Positions 32,115-42,960 are shown, counted from the stretch's first letter. The stretch is DNA of 64,000 nucleotides from Ophiosphaerella korrae (GCA_028456385.1 JALNQF010000115.1:1-64000), one strand, 5' to 3'. Numbers and translations are program-made. Notes: generated by a model not told the origin, from the sequence alone.

Positions 32115-34571
32115 ATGCCTAGTCAGTACCTACCACTTACTACAGTCAGACTTCCTCTCACCCTCGACTCGCCCTTGGTCGAGTATGAAGTTGATGGGGA
32201 TCGTTCTGCCAACCAGGGGTGCGCGAATGCGAAGCCCCGCACCCACTACTGGACAGAAGATGACACGGAAGACTTCAAAAAACTAGTGAGGGAGGAACAC
32301 GGGCTCCTCAATCAGCTAGGACAAATTCTCATGAGATCAGAACTTAAATACTGCTATCGACAAGGATGTATGCAAGAATTCAAAAAAATCAAGGCCGTTG
32401 CCCCGAAGTGCGAATGGAACTATTTCCGTGCGTGGGCCATTCAAGCTCTCACCTGTGGGCAGTTCATGGAAGATAAGGAAGAATATGAGCAGGCAGATGC
32501 TCATCTCGTTACCGCTGCAGAGTTCTGTCGCCTTGTTCTAGAATGGTATCATAAAGAGGACAAGGTTTATGACGATATACTGTTCGGTGAGAACGGAGAA
32601 GTCAACCAAGTGGACGTTTCCCAAGTCTGCGATGTTATTTACTGGGTTGTTTCAGTGCACCGCCATCGGGGTCATGGGCCTTTGTTTGTTGAGGAGTCGC
32701 ACTGGCCGCAGCGTTTTGTACCATTCAAGTTTATCAAGCATGGCTATCGCCAAGCGCTCGATCTAGCTGACAGCATAGGCTTTTGCCCAAACCGAGTGCG
32801 AAACCTTCGGTTAGTGAGTGGCCGTGGCCGTGCTGATATGCTGCAGCTGATGGAGTATGCTAAAGGGTTGGATAATCCTCTTTTGAGGCACGAACGACAC
32901 AAGAAGTGCGCAGCGTCATGGTGCCTCCGTGCGAATATCGAAACTGGTGAAATACCACGGGATCATAAGCCCGACGCATACGGTAACGAATGCGGATTGT
33001 ATGGTGATTGCAAGACTATCGAACTTTCGGAATCGAAGCTCAGGAAAGCAATCAACGCAGGGAGGCCTACGGCATGGAAAAACGATGAAAATAAAACTAT
33101 TGAAAAGGGAGGACGATACATAGCAATCTCACACATATGGGCGGATGGCACAGGTGGGATAGACGGGGAATTTTGCAAGGTGGAGAGCTGTATCCTAGAA
33201 TACTGGCGCCGCCTCTCGAGGAGTATGCACTGCGATGGGGTTTGGTGGGATGCCGCCTGTCTTCCTGGGCCCGAAGGTGATGATAACTGGGACTGCCGCA
33301 ACAAGGCCATGTCCAAAATGCATCACAATTACATCGACGCCGCCTTCACGGTTGTCCACGACCGCTATCTCATCAATATAACCTATACGGACCCTGCAAG
33401 CGCTTGCTTAGCCTTAGTTCTCTCCCCATGGTTCACACGGTGCTGGACAGCCCTAGAGCTGCGTATGTCGGGCGAAGACAAGGTGCGAATCCTGTTCAAA
33501 GGACCGAATGCCGGAACTCCCAGCTGGCACGACTTGGACACGATTCTCAAATGTCATCCAGTTCACGATCCGCGTGCGCACATCATCGCAAATTCCGTAG
33601 TCAAGCGGCTGCGCCCGAGCAAAGAGATGTCGACAACAGACTTGTTGGTCGTCCTGAGACTTCGTCACGCGTCTCGGCCCCGGGATATAAAACTGATTTC
33701 CGCGCGGCTAATTGGCTGCGAAACAGCCAACCGTGACTGGCCTGAAGCAAAATTCACGCGTGAGCTATTGAGGTCAATTCGATACGTAGAAATGCCAGGT
33801 CTGTATCACGGGTTTGAAACCATGAACCAAACTGGACCGTTTTCCTGGTGTCCGCGTGCACTAAGAGATATGCCTCTTAATCCTTCGGCCGAGTTCGAAG
33901 ATCCTGAAGATGACTTATCTCAATTAATCGTTTTTAATGACGGGAGTTTGGAGGGGACATTCTACTTTCGATTCGTTACCAAGGAAGACGTCGACGATGA
34001 GAATTTGGAGCAGCTTAGGCCATCTATTCCCCGTTCCAAGCTCTCTAAGGAGGAAGAGGACGAACTTGCTGGCTCGAGGAAAGGCTCGCGTAGCAATGAC
34101 AATATAGTAACGTACAGGGAGTGGCTGAAGAAAAGGGAAAGATACCTCAAGAATCAGGGAATTTCTTACTGGGCTGATGAAGACTTGATGGACAAGGCAC
34201 TGAAAGATTGGCGCAATTGTCTGCTCCTTCGGGCCAGCGAACGAGCTTCTGGGCCGGCTATTTTGGTTCAAACGGTCGGCAAAGGGCCGTCAAAGGAGAT
34301 GGTCGAAGGAGACTTGGCAGATGCACTCAAGGAACTAAAATTAGGAAAGGACTTCAGAAAAGATTTTGGACCAGAAGACATTGTTTTTGACTGTCGCTAC
34401 ATTGTAGCAGTAACAGATCAAACTATACGAGGAAAGGACCGATTAGTTTGGCAAGAGGAACAATTCTCTCTTGGTCGTGATGAGAATAGAAGCCCTAGGA
34501 AGGCAAGAAAGCTATTTCGCAAGTCTACCAAGGCTAATAAGAAGTTTAAGAAGAAAGGATTAGTAGCCTAG
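32115..34571 (+). CDS. HET-domain protein (818 aa)
   Basis: One uninterrupted frame from ATG 32115 (MPSQYLPLTTVRL). A long N-terminal region (about 1-330) precedes the HET domain, which shows YIAISHIWADGTGG (about 334-347), GVWWDAACLPGPEG (about 374-387), AAFTVVHDRYL and FTRCWTALELRMSG (about 440-453). A cysteine-containing segment (CAASWCLRANIETG) lies about 60 residues before the HET domain. The C-terminal third is charged, and the final 30 residues are basic (SPRKARKLFRKSTKANKKFK), possibly for nuclear targeting or nucleic-acid/membrane binding (inference). The subfamily with a long N-terminus and internal HET resembles the gene at 18455-21556. It is intact, with no frameshift seen. Confidence 0.85.
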   Translation: MPSQYLPLTTVRLPLTLDSPLVEYEVDGDRSANQGCANAKPRTHYWTEDDTEDFKKLVREEHGLLNQLGQILMRSELKYCYRQGCMQEFKKIKAVAPKCEWNYFRAWAIQALTCGQFMEDKEEYEQADAHLVTAAEFCRLVLEWYHKEDKVYDDILFGENGEVNQVDVSQVCDVIYWVVSVHRHRGHGPLFVEESHWPQRFVPFKFIKHGYRQALDLADSIGFCPNRVRNLRLVSGRGRADMLQLMEYAKGLDNPLLRHERHKKCAASWCLRANIETGEIPRDHKPDAYGNECGLYGDCKTIELSESKLRKAINAGRPTAWKNDENKTIEKGGRYIAISHIWADGTGGIDGEFCKVESCILEYWRRLSRSMHCDGVWWDAACLPGPEGDDNWDCRNKAMSKMHHNYIDAAFTVVHDRYLINITYTDPASACLALVLSPWFTRCWTALELRMSGEDKVRILFKGPNAGTPSWHDLDTILKCHPVHDPRAHIIANSVVKRLRPSKEMSTTDLLVVLRLRHASRPRDIKLISARLIGCETANRDWPEAKFTRELLRSIRYVEMPGLYHGFETMNQTGPFSWCPRALRDMPLNPSAEFEDPEDDLSQLIVFNDGSLEGTFYFRFVTKEDVDDENLEQLRPSIPRSKLSKEEEDELAGSRKGSRSNDNIVTYREWLKKRERYLKNQGISYWADEDLMDKALKDWRNCLLLRASERASGPAILVQTVGKGPSKEMVEGDLADALKELKLGKDFRKDFGPEDIVFDCRYIVAVTDQTIRGKDRLVWQEEQFSLGRDENRSPRKARKLFRKSTKANKKFKKKGLVA

Positions 34572-35479
34572 ATTTAGGTCTAGGTTACTGATACTTTGTA
34601 CATAACAGGGGCCCTACCAAGGCATTTCACCATTATACCAAAAATGCCTTAGCGACAAAAGCACATTTATTCCCATACAGTTCTGTATCAAAGTCTGTGT
34701 ACTCACGTTACCTACTGGCCGAACGCGTCATCTCCATACATCCACCACAATGTCGCTTCCATACACACCCCCTTCTCTCAACGCCATCACCTTGTCCGTA
34801 ATAAGTGCTTACAAGCGCAGATGCTAAATTTGGCCCGTCACAGTACACGGGAGACCTAGAGCCGTATTGGCCTTATACGACGATAGGTTTTTTACACAAC
34901 TGCTAGCAACCGCGTTACCCCAAGGAAGCGTTCCGGTCGACTCCACACCCTCATAGACACCCAAGTTAATCAGCTCGTTGGACATGTGCGACCACTCCCA
35001 GCTATCTGGTAGATATCCTTTTTAGCTCTTGCTACATACAGGCCTTTTGAGGAGTAGGGAGTAGGGCAATATACCGTCCGCAACGCTCTTCGGTTTCGCA
35101 GGTGTGTACGCCGCGTCGCATGTATTAGTAGAATATCTAAGAAAGAATAGAAGAAAAAAAAACCCCCCACTATCATAGCGGGAATGATCACCTGCGTGCA
35201 CATTGCTATAGGGATGCTTCACCTCACTCCTCAGACTTTCGATCGTCCTCGAGCCGACCTGGTAATAAAACATTGCACAGGGCAGCTTAGTCCAAACCGA
35301 GCCGCTGATCCCCGACGCCCAGGCCTAAGCGCACCCGAGGCTCTGAAAATAACGAAAGGCATCCCCGTAAGCAGCGTAGCTAGGGAAAATCTTGCGGTCA
35401 CGAACATCTGTCAACATACCCATCTGAGCTAACTTCTTTGGCTTCTCCCTTCTCCAAAAGAAGTCGTTCTGCTCAATTG
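34572..35479. other. Intergenic, no supported gene
   Basis: Mixed composition, short frames only. Nothing recognisable on either strand. Confidence 0.5.
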
Positions 35480-35885
35480 TCTGTCAGATCTCATCTAATG
35501 CGGTCTTCTGTATCATGTGCAAAGAGGGTGAAGCGGGATTTCGTACTGATGAATCGTGCTCAATCACTTCTTTGCTGTCGTTCCGCTAAGCCATCTGCCA
35601 TTTCTCCACTGCCCTCTTTGCAAAGGCGCAACCTCTTGCCAAATCACCATTGGCGATAGCAACTTGAGCGGCATCAAAGGATGCACGAGGCGTTCCGGAG
35701 TTTCTTGGCCTTTGTTCGTTGTACAGACGAATTTGTTTATCAACATAGTAGAGGATTTGTAGTGAAAAGTCCATTCGCATGCTGTTATTGCTAATAAGAC
35801 GGTCCGGCTGGCTTATCGTCTCTATCTGTCTATTATTTTCCTGGCTCTGCTTGATCGATAAGGAGCATAGATGGTAGGAACACAA
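35480..35885 (-). pseudogene. Decayed C-terminal part of a SET/MYND-associated TPR-like protein
   Basis: The minus strand reads QILYYVDKQIRLYNEQRPR, PRASFDAAQVAIANGDLARG, AFAKRAVEKWQMA, stop, then in the same frame RNDSKEVIEHDSSVRNPAS. This succession (DAAQ.AIANGDLARG, FA.RAV..W, NDSKEVIE) resembles what I remember of the region after the SET domain in fungal SET/MYND-type proteins. There are at least two in-frame stops (one between WQMA and RNDS, one after TALDEI), and the catalytic part is absent. A family search with the pieces would settle the assignment. Confidence 0.4.
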
Positions 35886-35999
35886 AACCCCAAACCTATC
35901 CTAGAGTTTCTTCTGGCGGACTTCACGGTTACTATCAAGGCCTAGGTAATAAATAGTGATCTCCTCGCCCTTGGGGATGCTCCTCTAAGCCTGAGCTGT

Positions 36000-36272
36000 A
36001 TGTCGTTTAATGCGCTGGTTCCGGTATTTCTATGCGTTATTATCGCGGGCGTGATTGATGCGACAAGCCTCAAGGAAAATTTCCCCTCTAATCCCGTCGG
36101 CCTCAATGGGAAGACTGTTTGTTCAAGTGATACTGAGAGGTTGATCGGCAACATTCTGGTGTGGGTAGGGATTGTGCATGGACAGGGACAATCGTCTTTG
36201 GTGTTCAGGGAGTGGATCAACTTGCCGAGATATGTTGCGTCTTTAGTCATTCGTCGTCCTGTTGGCATTTAG
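36000..36272 (+). CDS. Possible small secreted protein (weak)
   Basis: A 90-aa frame starts MSFNALVPVFLCVIIAGVID, a plausible signal peptide (hydrophobic core VPVFLCVIIAGV, cleavage near DAT-SLK), followed by SLKENFPSNPVGLNGKTVCS. Only one cysteine appears in the presumed mature part, and the C-terminal half looks non-coding, so an unseen intron or a chance frame are both possible. The flanks 35886-35999 and 36273-36508 show no other gene. Confidence 0.25.
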   Translation: MSFNALVPVFLCVIIAGVIDATSLKENFPSNPVGLNGKTVCSSDTERLIGNILVWVGIVHGQGQSSLVFREWINLPRYVASLVIRRPVGI

Positions 36273-36508
36273 GAGTCGTGATAATTAGACAATCTGAAAG
36301 AATTCGCCTGCCTTTGGGCGTATCTTCCACTGCGACAAGACTTTTGCCTTTCCCTGGTATATCTCTCAAGGCGTACATTGGGCTACCACTCAGGCCCTGC
36401 ATATTAACGTGCATCCTATCCTTGGCCTTGTTCTCGAAACAGAAATTCGCAGAATAAGTCTCCCACCTATACTAGAAATTAGATACATGGGTTGACACAA
36501 GTGTATAT

Positions 36509-36711
36509 TGTGGTGTAGTAGAACCGCATGTGATCGGGGAGGCTTAGGCCAGCATTGCAGCTCTGTATGGGCTCCGAGTAAGATCGGATGGAGTAGGTAA
36601 CCACCGACACCAACTCGTCATGTAGCTACTCAACCGATATATTTCAACTCAACTCGCCGACTGCGGGTCGCCACCTGCCTCCTACTTCTACGTGCATCCT
36701 AGTACACCACA
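36509..36711. mobile_element. ~203-bp TG..CA element, solo-LTR- or MITE-like (copy 1)
   Basis: Begins TGTGGTGTA and ends TACACCACA, with AT-rich flanks extending the symmetry (TATAT before, ATATA after). The body (GTGATCGGGGAGGCTTAGG, then GGGCTCCGAGTAAGATCGGA) recurs at about 40673-40825. It could be a small solo LTR (TRIM-like) or a MITE; the terminal symmetry fits both. The region 36712-37190 has no supported gene. Confidence 0.6.
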
Positions 36712-37190
36712 ATATATGTCGGCTGGATGGTTACGGAACACTACTCATAAGACAGAATCCTTATTTGTGTAGCAAAGATGCTAATTCTGCGATAGAAAGT
36801 TCGGACTCAGCGTAATCGCTGTGCAACAAGAAGGGAAACCCAAGCGAACGAGGAATTTTGCTAGTATGTGTCACTTCATTGGAAAAGTAGCAGTGACAAT
36901 AGTAGTGAGTGTTCTAATTTTGGGAATCAATGTACTTTATCGTCCGCTCTAAATACTGATTGACTAGCCAGCATTCCGATACAACGCCCATTGCTGCTGA
37001 AGCGCCATGGCGTCACTATGACCTTAAAGGCTAAGCCTAATCCGCGAGTATGCTACATGCTGCTGGAATCTATCTTCACAAAGTACTGCGCTGCATCGAG
37101 CACAACAGCAACCAGTCCGTGCCAGAAGACCTCTATTGGGCTAATGATCTCTAGGACTCAGTAGTCTACTCCATCAGCGCAACGTCCGCA

Positions 37191-37763
37191 TCACCCACAA
37201 TCTTTATCGCAAAGCCCAGTCCTGATCCTCGTCCCAAATCGCCCGAGGATAGTATTCTTCCCAAGCGTCTCCGTTATCAGGGTAACTTGTCCTAACTGTC
37301 GGTGCTGCTGAGCGTGCCTTGATCGAGGTGAAGAGCGCCGCTTGTGTACGGGGTTCCGTTTGGTAAGATGAAGCCTATGGACATGTGTTAACCTCTGAAT
37401 AATACTTCCTCCTACCAAGCCACGAGATTTTAAACCTACATTCTCCAAATTCAACAACGCATCCACCTCATTCTTAACCGCAAGATTTGCCGGAACTAGC
37501 ATTCCTGTGTGCGGCGACGACTTCTTGTGCTGTCCCGCAGCCTGTTTACTTGCAAAATGCCTCTTACATAAGGCACAGCTCAACATGGTGCTGTGAGACG
37601 GTGAGTTGCAATGTTGCTCCATCGCATTCTGACTGCAGAGCTTGCGCTCGCATTTATGGCACATATGGGCACGGCGGAGAGCTGTGTTATTGGTGCCCGT
37701 GTGATTCTTCAGCGCGATTTTAGAAGTGAGTCTCCTGGAACAAATGGGACATTGTTTTACCAT
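37191..37763 (-). CDS. C2H2 zinc-finger protein
   Basis: The start taken is ATG 37763 (MVKQCPICSRRL); the frame stays open further upstream but without similarity. There are three zinc-finger-like modules: CPICSRRLTSKIALKNH (one C2, His spacing partly degenerate), CHKCERKLCSQNAMEQHC with a following H, and CALCKRHFASKQAAGQH with SSPH. The pattern of short C2H2 fingers spaced by about 25 residues resembles fungal proteins of unknown role that use jaz-type fingers. The C-terminal half is basic and has no recognised fold (HKRRSSPRSRHAQQHRQ); a missed intron near LENVGLKSRG is possible. 190 aa. DNA or RNA binding is inferred from the fingers only. Confidence 0.6.
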   Translation of the reverse strand: MVKQCPICSRRLTSKIALKNHTGTNNTALRRAHMCHKCERKLCSQNAMEQHCNSPSHSTMLSCALCKRHFASKQAAGQHKKSSPHTGMLVPANLAVKNEVDALLNLENVGLKSRGLVGGSIIQRLTHVHRLHLTKRNPVHKRRSSPRSRHAQQHRQLGQVTLITETLGKNTILGRFGTRIRTGLCDKDCG

Positions 37764-38989
37764 GGCAAAGAGTATCTGGTGTGAAAGGAAGTGAATAAGA
37801 GGAAGGTGAGATACTTGAAGGTACAGCCTACCCCACTTTGTGTTACCATGATTTTCATTAGACACGTCTGATATCGGACAAATATGAAATAAATACAGGG
37901 GGAATGAGTCAAACTGGAAACAATGTAACTTACTAAGCCTTTAAGAAGTACGTTGCTACGGTACGCTGTGTTACGACCCAAGCGAGTAGCTACTGGTATA
38001 CCCCACCAAGCAGCACCGAGCTCTCTCGGTTAGTCAGGCAGCAGAGAGCAGCGCTACGTGGCCGCTCTCCTTGCTCTCTGTTATGGCCTCGGAACTAGGT
38101 GATAGTCTTAAGGGCAAGCGGTTGGTTCTTAGGGGTAAGTGGTTCAATGAGGGTGCTTGTCTTGGTCAACTAGAATCGTAATCTTCGTAGGGGTGTTTGA
38201 ACGCGATGAGCCAGGAGGGCTTATCGAGGTTCCTATATACATGCTGAGCTGCGCTCCATCTTGGAGCGATCACGTGATTGGCTGCGCCTCCTCGCCGGTG
38301 ACCAATCGCGTTCCGACACAACGGCCCCGTGCCGCTTGGTATCGTAATGCTCTCCTTTCTCTCCTTATTAATTACACCGTGTATCTTTTATAAAGTTTGT
38401 ATAAGTAATATTATCAGCATATTTTATTTAACCTTCTACTAGATAGCTAAATTAATTAGTAACCCTATAAAGGACCCTCCTATCTGTAGAAACCAATTAG
38501 TAAACCTACCTTAATACTAGTTGGAGGCTATCAATACGCAGGAATCTGTACTTGGGTGCTACTTGTGGAGTACTTTACTACGTTTCTATACACTTTATTA
38601 TCATTGACGTTTCGGAGTCCGGCCGTGGATTAGGCTTCCCTAAGCCCTGCCACGCCCAAGCTTTTGCCCGGAACAACTTGGCGCACTATAAAGGTATGAC
38701 CACGTCGCTTATCTTTTCAGCAAGTGGCACGGTCACAGTGGAATACTTGGCCCTGCAGGCGGGCGGATAGGGGGCTTTAATTGACCCCAGAGTGAAATTT
38801 CGTGAAATTTCGTGAAATGGCGCACCTGTGCCACAACATCGACAAGCGCCATGCCACTTCGCCATCATTAGCTTCCCCTTCCAAGGCGAAATGCCGAACT
38901 CGTATCGATAAAGGGCTTCCCCCGCCCCTACCGCCTTGAGACGTCTTTCATCTCTGGGTGCTCTAGGTAACGGCAACCTTCCCTCCTCG
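37764..38989. other. Intergenic: possible LTR-like start and an AT-rich remnant
   Basis: From 37970 (TGTTACGACCCAAGCGAG) the sequence resembles the start of many fungal LTRs, but no matching end was found. An AT-rich patch at about 38380-38530 has RIP-like TA enrichment. No gene supported. Confidence 0.35.
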
Positions 38990-40330
38990 TGGACACTTCA
39001 CAAGCCCAGTGGGAGGGCCTCGCTTGGCTGGTCGTTATGACCGTGACAGCGGCGGCCATGGCTGTCTTCTTCTATAAAAGTTCAAGGTTCGAATGCTCTT
39101 TTATGGACTCAAGAAGCAAGGCTTGGTATGTATACACTTCTGTCCATAGATAACGGACTACATGTTGACTAATTGTCAGCCAATACCCCAATGGAATTTT
39201 GGTGCTGGCCATCTGAGGGTTCTCCCAACCATGCTCGAAAAATTCCCCAAAGGATCCATGCAGTCCGATGCCTTCACAGAGCTATCCTATGATTTTGCCA
39301 ATACTGATGGATGCTTTTACATCGGTATCTGGCCTTTTACTAGCCCATTGCTCGTTGTAACATCTGCTAAGATAGCTATTCAAGCCTGTCGGGAATACGA
39401 TCTCCCAAAACCGGACGTGCTTATCCCCTTCTTTGCCCTACTTACGCTTAACCCCCTCGCACGCTGGAATCCCATGAGACCGATCATCGAGTGGTACACG
39501 GCTGTACCATGAACCGATACATCGACGCCGAGCTGGACAAGCGATGCGATGAATGGAAACAAGCTAAACTGGCAACACGAACAAAATCAGTTATGGACAT
39601 TACCATCGCAGAATATATGAGCAAACAGAAAGCGGCAGAAAAGCTAGACCGGCAGTTCAAATCTTGGGCCTCTGCTCAAACCCGCCTATCCCTCTTGGCT
39701 GGACATGATTCGACTGCTGCAATAATCGTCTACAGTCTATACCTCCTTTCTAAACGACCCGATGCTCTATCCAAGATCCGAGTAGAACACGACTAGGTGC
39801 TAGGCCACAACATATCCCGTGCAGCTCAAACCCTCACAGAACGCCCTCAACTATTCAACCAGCTATCATATACAATTGCGGCTGCTAAATAAACTCTCCA
39901 CCTCTTCGCGCCTGCATCCGGCATTCGCGGCGGCCTTCCCGACGACTACTTCCGCGACAAATACAGCAACAAGTTCCCGACGGAAAACCTCAACATTTGG
40001 ATCCTGCAGAGCGCGATCCAGCGCAACCCCGAATATTGGCCCGATCCGCACTCCTTTGCCCCGGAACGCTGGCTCATAGGACCAGGACACGAATTGTATC
40101 CGCCGAAGGGCGGGTGGAGGCCATTTGAGCATAGTCCGAGGAACCGCGTCGGAAAGACGCTCGCGATGCTGAATGTAAAGATTACGATGGCGATGATAGT
40201 AAGGGGGTTTGGTGTTGAGGATATGTATGAAGAGTTTGATCAGTTACATCCGAAGAAGGGTGCTAAGACCGTGTAGGGGGAGAGAGCGTATCAGGTTACG
40301 CTGGGGGCGGCACACCTGGCGGACGGATTT
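38990..40330 (+). pseudogene. Cytochrome P450 pseudogene (heme cysteine lost)
   Basis: Pieces occur in order along the strand. An N-terminal membrane anchor (GLAWLVVMTVTAAAMAVFFY, about 38990-39110). A GHLRVLPTMLEKFPKGS and YIGIWPFTSPLLVVTSA segment typical of sterigmatocystin-cluster-like P450s. Then a gap, and PIIEWYTA. Then the I-helix LLAGHDSTAAIIVYSLYLLS, with AGHDST for the AG.DTT motif. TAG at 39794-39796 and TAA at 39890-39892 interrupt the frame; the TAA sits where KETLRLF normally has Glu. After that come NPEYWPDPHSFAPERWL and the heme region FEHSPRNRVGKTLA. There the ligand Cys of FxxGxRxCxG is Arg (codon CGC at 40145-40147) and the Gly before Pro-Arg is Ser. Not functional as a P450. 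Confidence 0.85.
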
Positions 40331-40672
40331 CCTTGCAGGGTTTTTCGAAGGAAAGGGGAGAACGTGATATAAGTGCTATTTGTATGGGGGAAAAGAAGTG
40401 GGAGGAATATACAAGGGTTGATAGAGGGCACGAATCGTAAGTAAGCGTGGAACAATTCGAGAGAGTTAGATCTTAGAGGCTAAGGCTTTCTATCACTTAC
40501 GTAGCCGGCTTAGTTCTTACGCGGGTAAATAAGTATGGGCTAGCTAAGCCTATTTATTGACAGGGTCACTACAACCTCTATAACGAACGAGGGGAAGTAG
40601 ATAAGGACAAGAGGATTTACGGCTTATAGTATGAGAGGGAATAGAGCGTAGGGATTTTAGGGATATTGTGGT

Positions 40673-40825
40673 GTGGTAGAACTGCACGTGATCGGGGAGG
40701 CTTAGGTCAACATTGCGGCTCTGTGTGGGCTCCGAGTAAGATCGGATGGAGTAGATAGCCACCGACACCAACTCGTGATGTAGCTACTCAACCTATATAC
40801 TTTAACTCATCTGATCTCTCACCGA
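40673..40825. repeat. Copy 2 of the ~200-bp dispersed repeat (truncated)
   Basis: Shares TATTGTGGTGT, GATCGGGGAGGCTTAGG and GGCTCCGAGTAAGATCGGAT with 36509-36711, in the same orientation, and loses similarity after CACCGACTGCG; the right terminus is missing. The rest of 40331-41491 has no gene I can support; minus-strand frames around 40788-41306 are protein-like but unassigned. Confidence 0.65.
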
Positions 40826-41491
40826 CTGCGATATAGTCTTGGCCAATGTTCGTTTGTACAATGCCCGGTGAACGAATGTTGAAGAATGCCTCGTGAAATT
40901 GATAGCACAAAGTGATCGAACGATAGCATATTGTTTTTGTCGTTGAAAAGTACTTGGAGTGAGACATCCGGAACTGAGGACGACAAAAAAAATCGTTGAA
41001 AATCTGACTTCGAATCCGCATGACGTTCAACCCGGCCCCCATGCATGTAATTTGAAGAAGCGAACATGTGAAAACAACCAGGATGCGCTAGATCCTACGC
41101 AACCCCAACCTATTTTCCATATATTTTAGCCCAACAAATCTCCGACGACCATTCGACCAATCAACGTCATTCGCGTAGTTTTCAACGAGTGAAAGGAGAA
41201 TAGTGGACGGTTCTTCTGGCAAATAGACGACAAAAAGCTTATTCCACGACCAAGTTTCAGCGCGCAGAAGACTACAACGAGGTAGATTCAGGATTCTAGA
41301 AATCATGGCTTCGGTGCGAACTGTCCGTATAAGGATGTGCTGAATACCCTCATTGCCAGAGAGTTCAATTCCATTCAGTCATTCATTCATGGTTTACCAG
41401 TTCTTCTATCTTACCCCAGTCCTTCTTTCAGAAGCTTTCGACTCTCCATTCAATTCATCGAATAATATTATTTTCTAAAACGACATTCACG

Positions 41492-41875
41492 ATGAAGTCA
41501 GCACTTGTCTCTTCCGTCCTCCTTTCCTCGCTCGCCCTCGCGATGCCTCAGCCCCAAGCGCGTGCAGCTGAGGCCATCGATGTTGCTGATAGCATGGACC
41601 AGGTCATCTCTAGCAAGGAAAAGTTCTTTGCCTGTGGCACTTTTAACTCAGGTAACATTAGTATTTGGGTGGGCCCGGCGCTAGCTAAGGACGCTGACAA
41701 GTTCTTCGTCTAGGACGTTTCCTTCCAGAGTGTGTCTAAGAAAGATTACCATGCTACTTTAGATGACTACGTTAAGACTAAGAGTAGTAAGGCTTGTGCT
41801 ACCAGCTGCGCAAAGACTGTCACCAACTGTATTAAGAAGTGTTGCCCTGATACCGCCGTCTTCCTGTCCAGATAG
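41492..41875 (+). pseudogene. Small secreted Cys-rich protein with in-frame TAG
   Basis: ATG 41492 begins a clear signal peptide (MKSALVSSVLLSSLALAMPQ, cleavage near APQ/ARA). The mature part continues DVADSMDQVISSKEKFFACG to a TAG at 41711-41713, then stays open in the same frame for another 53 codons: DVSFQSVSKKDYHATLDDYV and CATSCAKTVTNCIKKCC, ending at 41875. The spacing C-x3-C-x6-C-x3-CC and the small size suggest a secreted effector-like or antimicrobial-type protein. The TAG could be a CAG hit by a C-to-T change (RIP-type), a readthrough codon, or a natural null allele. No intron joins around the TAG were found. Family not recognised. Confidence 0.6.
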
Positions 41876-42289
41876 AGGTGTCAGATTTGATGGTCACAGT
41901 TTGATGATGTGAACCGGTGTGAGAATTGAGTTGAGTTGAACTGGTTGATTGATGTATTGATTTTTTAGCTGCTTGTTACTTTCTACTGCTACTTATGCTT
42001 TCTGTTGGCGGGCCTTACGTAAGGGGACCTACCGATTTATTGTTTGACCTCAATTCATTGCACTGACATGAGCCAGCTCTGGCTAGCGCTGTGGCTCTCC
42101 AATGATGTGCCGCAGTTGATGAGGTGTGGTTGAGTTAGTGGCGAGTTAGTATCGCGCACTAGCATCGCAGATCGATCGCATTGTGAGATCTACCTCACCT
42201 CATCCCATCTGACAAGAGGTAAGCTAAAGCACCCTGCAGAATTCCCTAGAGAGAAAACCAACATGATTGTAGCTAAGGCGCACTCTGTA

Positions 42290-42960
42290 CACACACCTGC
42301 ATCAATAAACTTAAGGGCTCGCCAGCCTTGAAGAATATTAAGGGCATCACTACTTTTAGTGACGAAACTAAACTTATAGATCCTAATGACGTGCCCCTAT
42401 CCCCTAAGGACATCCCTGTTGAGTAATTCGCGTTAAAGACACCATCGCCCCTGATTTCCTCTATACTAAGATTACTATCTCCAGCATTAAGCTGCCCTCT
42501 ACTATTACTAAAATTAAGTCTGTCATCCTTAAAACCCTGACTAGTCGTATTAAAGTGGCTTTAAACAAAGATTAGCGCAACTATGTTCCTAAGATTCTTT
42601 ATAGCAGGGCTTCAGGCTTTTTGAGCATCACTAATAAATCCCTTGCTGATGCTAAGGCTTTGAAGGTGTTATGTCGCAGCTCTACTCCACTGCGCCAAAC
42701 AAACCCAAAAAGGTAACCAAGTATTCAACAACGTTGAATACAGGAGTAGAACAGTATATATTGCCCAAGGGCCCTCGCCCTTATCTCGCGCTTTGCGCAG
42801 TTACGGCCTACTGCGGCCTGCAGCGTGACAGAAGGTTAGGGGGTAGCTTATGCTTCCTCCCCACTCCAAGTATGCTAACAACAGTACAACTGATAAGGCT
42901 GTTAGGTTCATGGTGGAGCATGTCAAGAGCAAGAAGTCGACTTAGAGTTAGGTAGAAGCA
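42290..42960 (+). pseudogene. Decayed coding sequence, family unknown
   Basis: Protein-like stretches in changing frames: ACINKLKGSPALKNIKGITT, then DETKLIDPNDVPLSPKDIP with a TAA, then (other frame) VKDTIAPDFLYTKITISSIK and NYVPKILYSRASGFLSITNK, interrupted by TAG, and finally TTDKAVRFMVEHVKSKKST. Codon-like composition is retained but frames shift at least once. I could not assign a family. 41876-42289 and 42961-43154 show nothing else. Confidence 0.4.

Noticed and set aside
37970..38390. Solo LTR beginning TGTTACGACCC
   Set aside because: No matching terminus or target duplication was found; left only as a remark in the intergenic entry.
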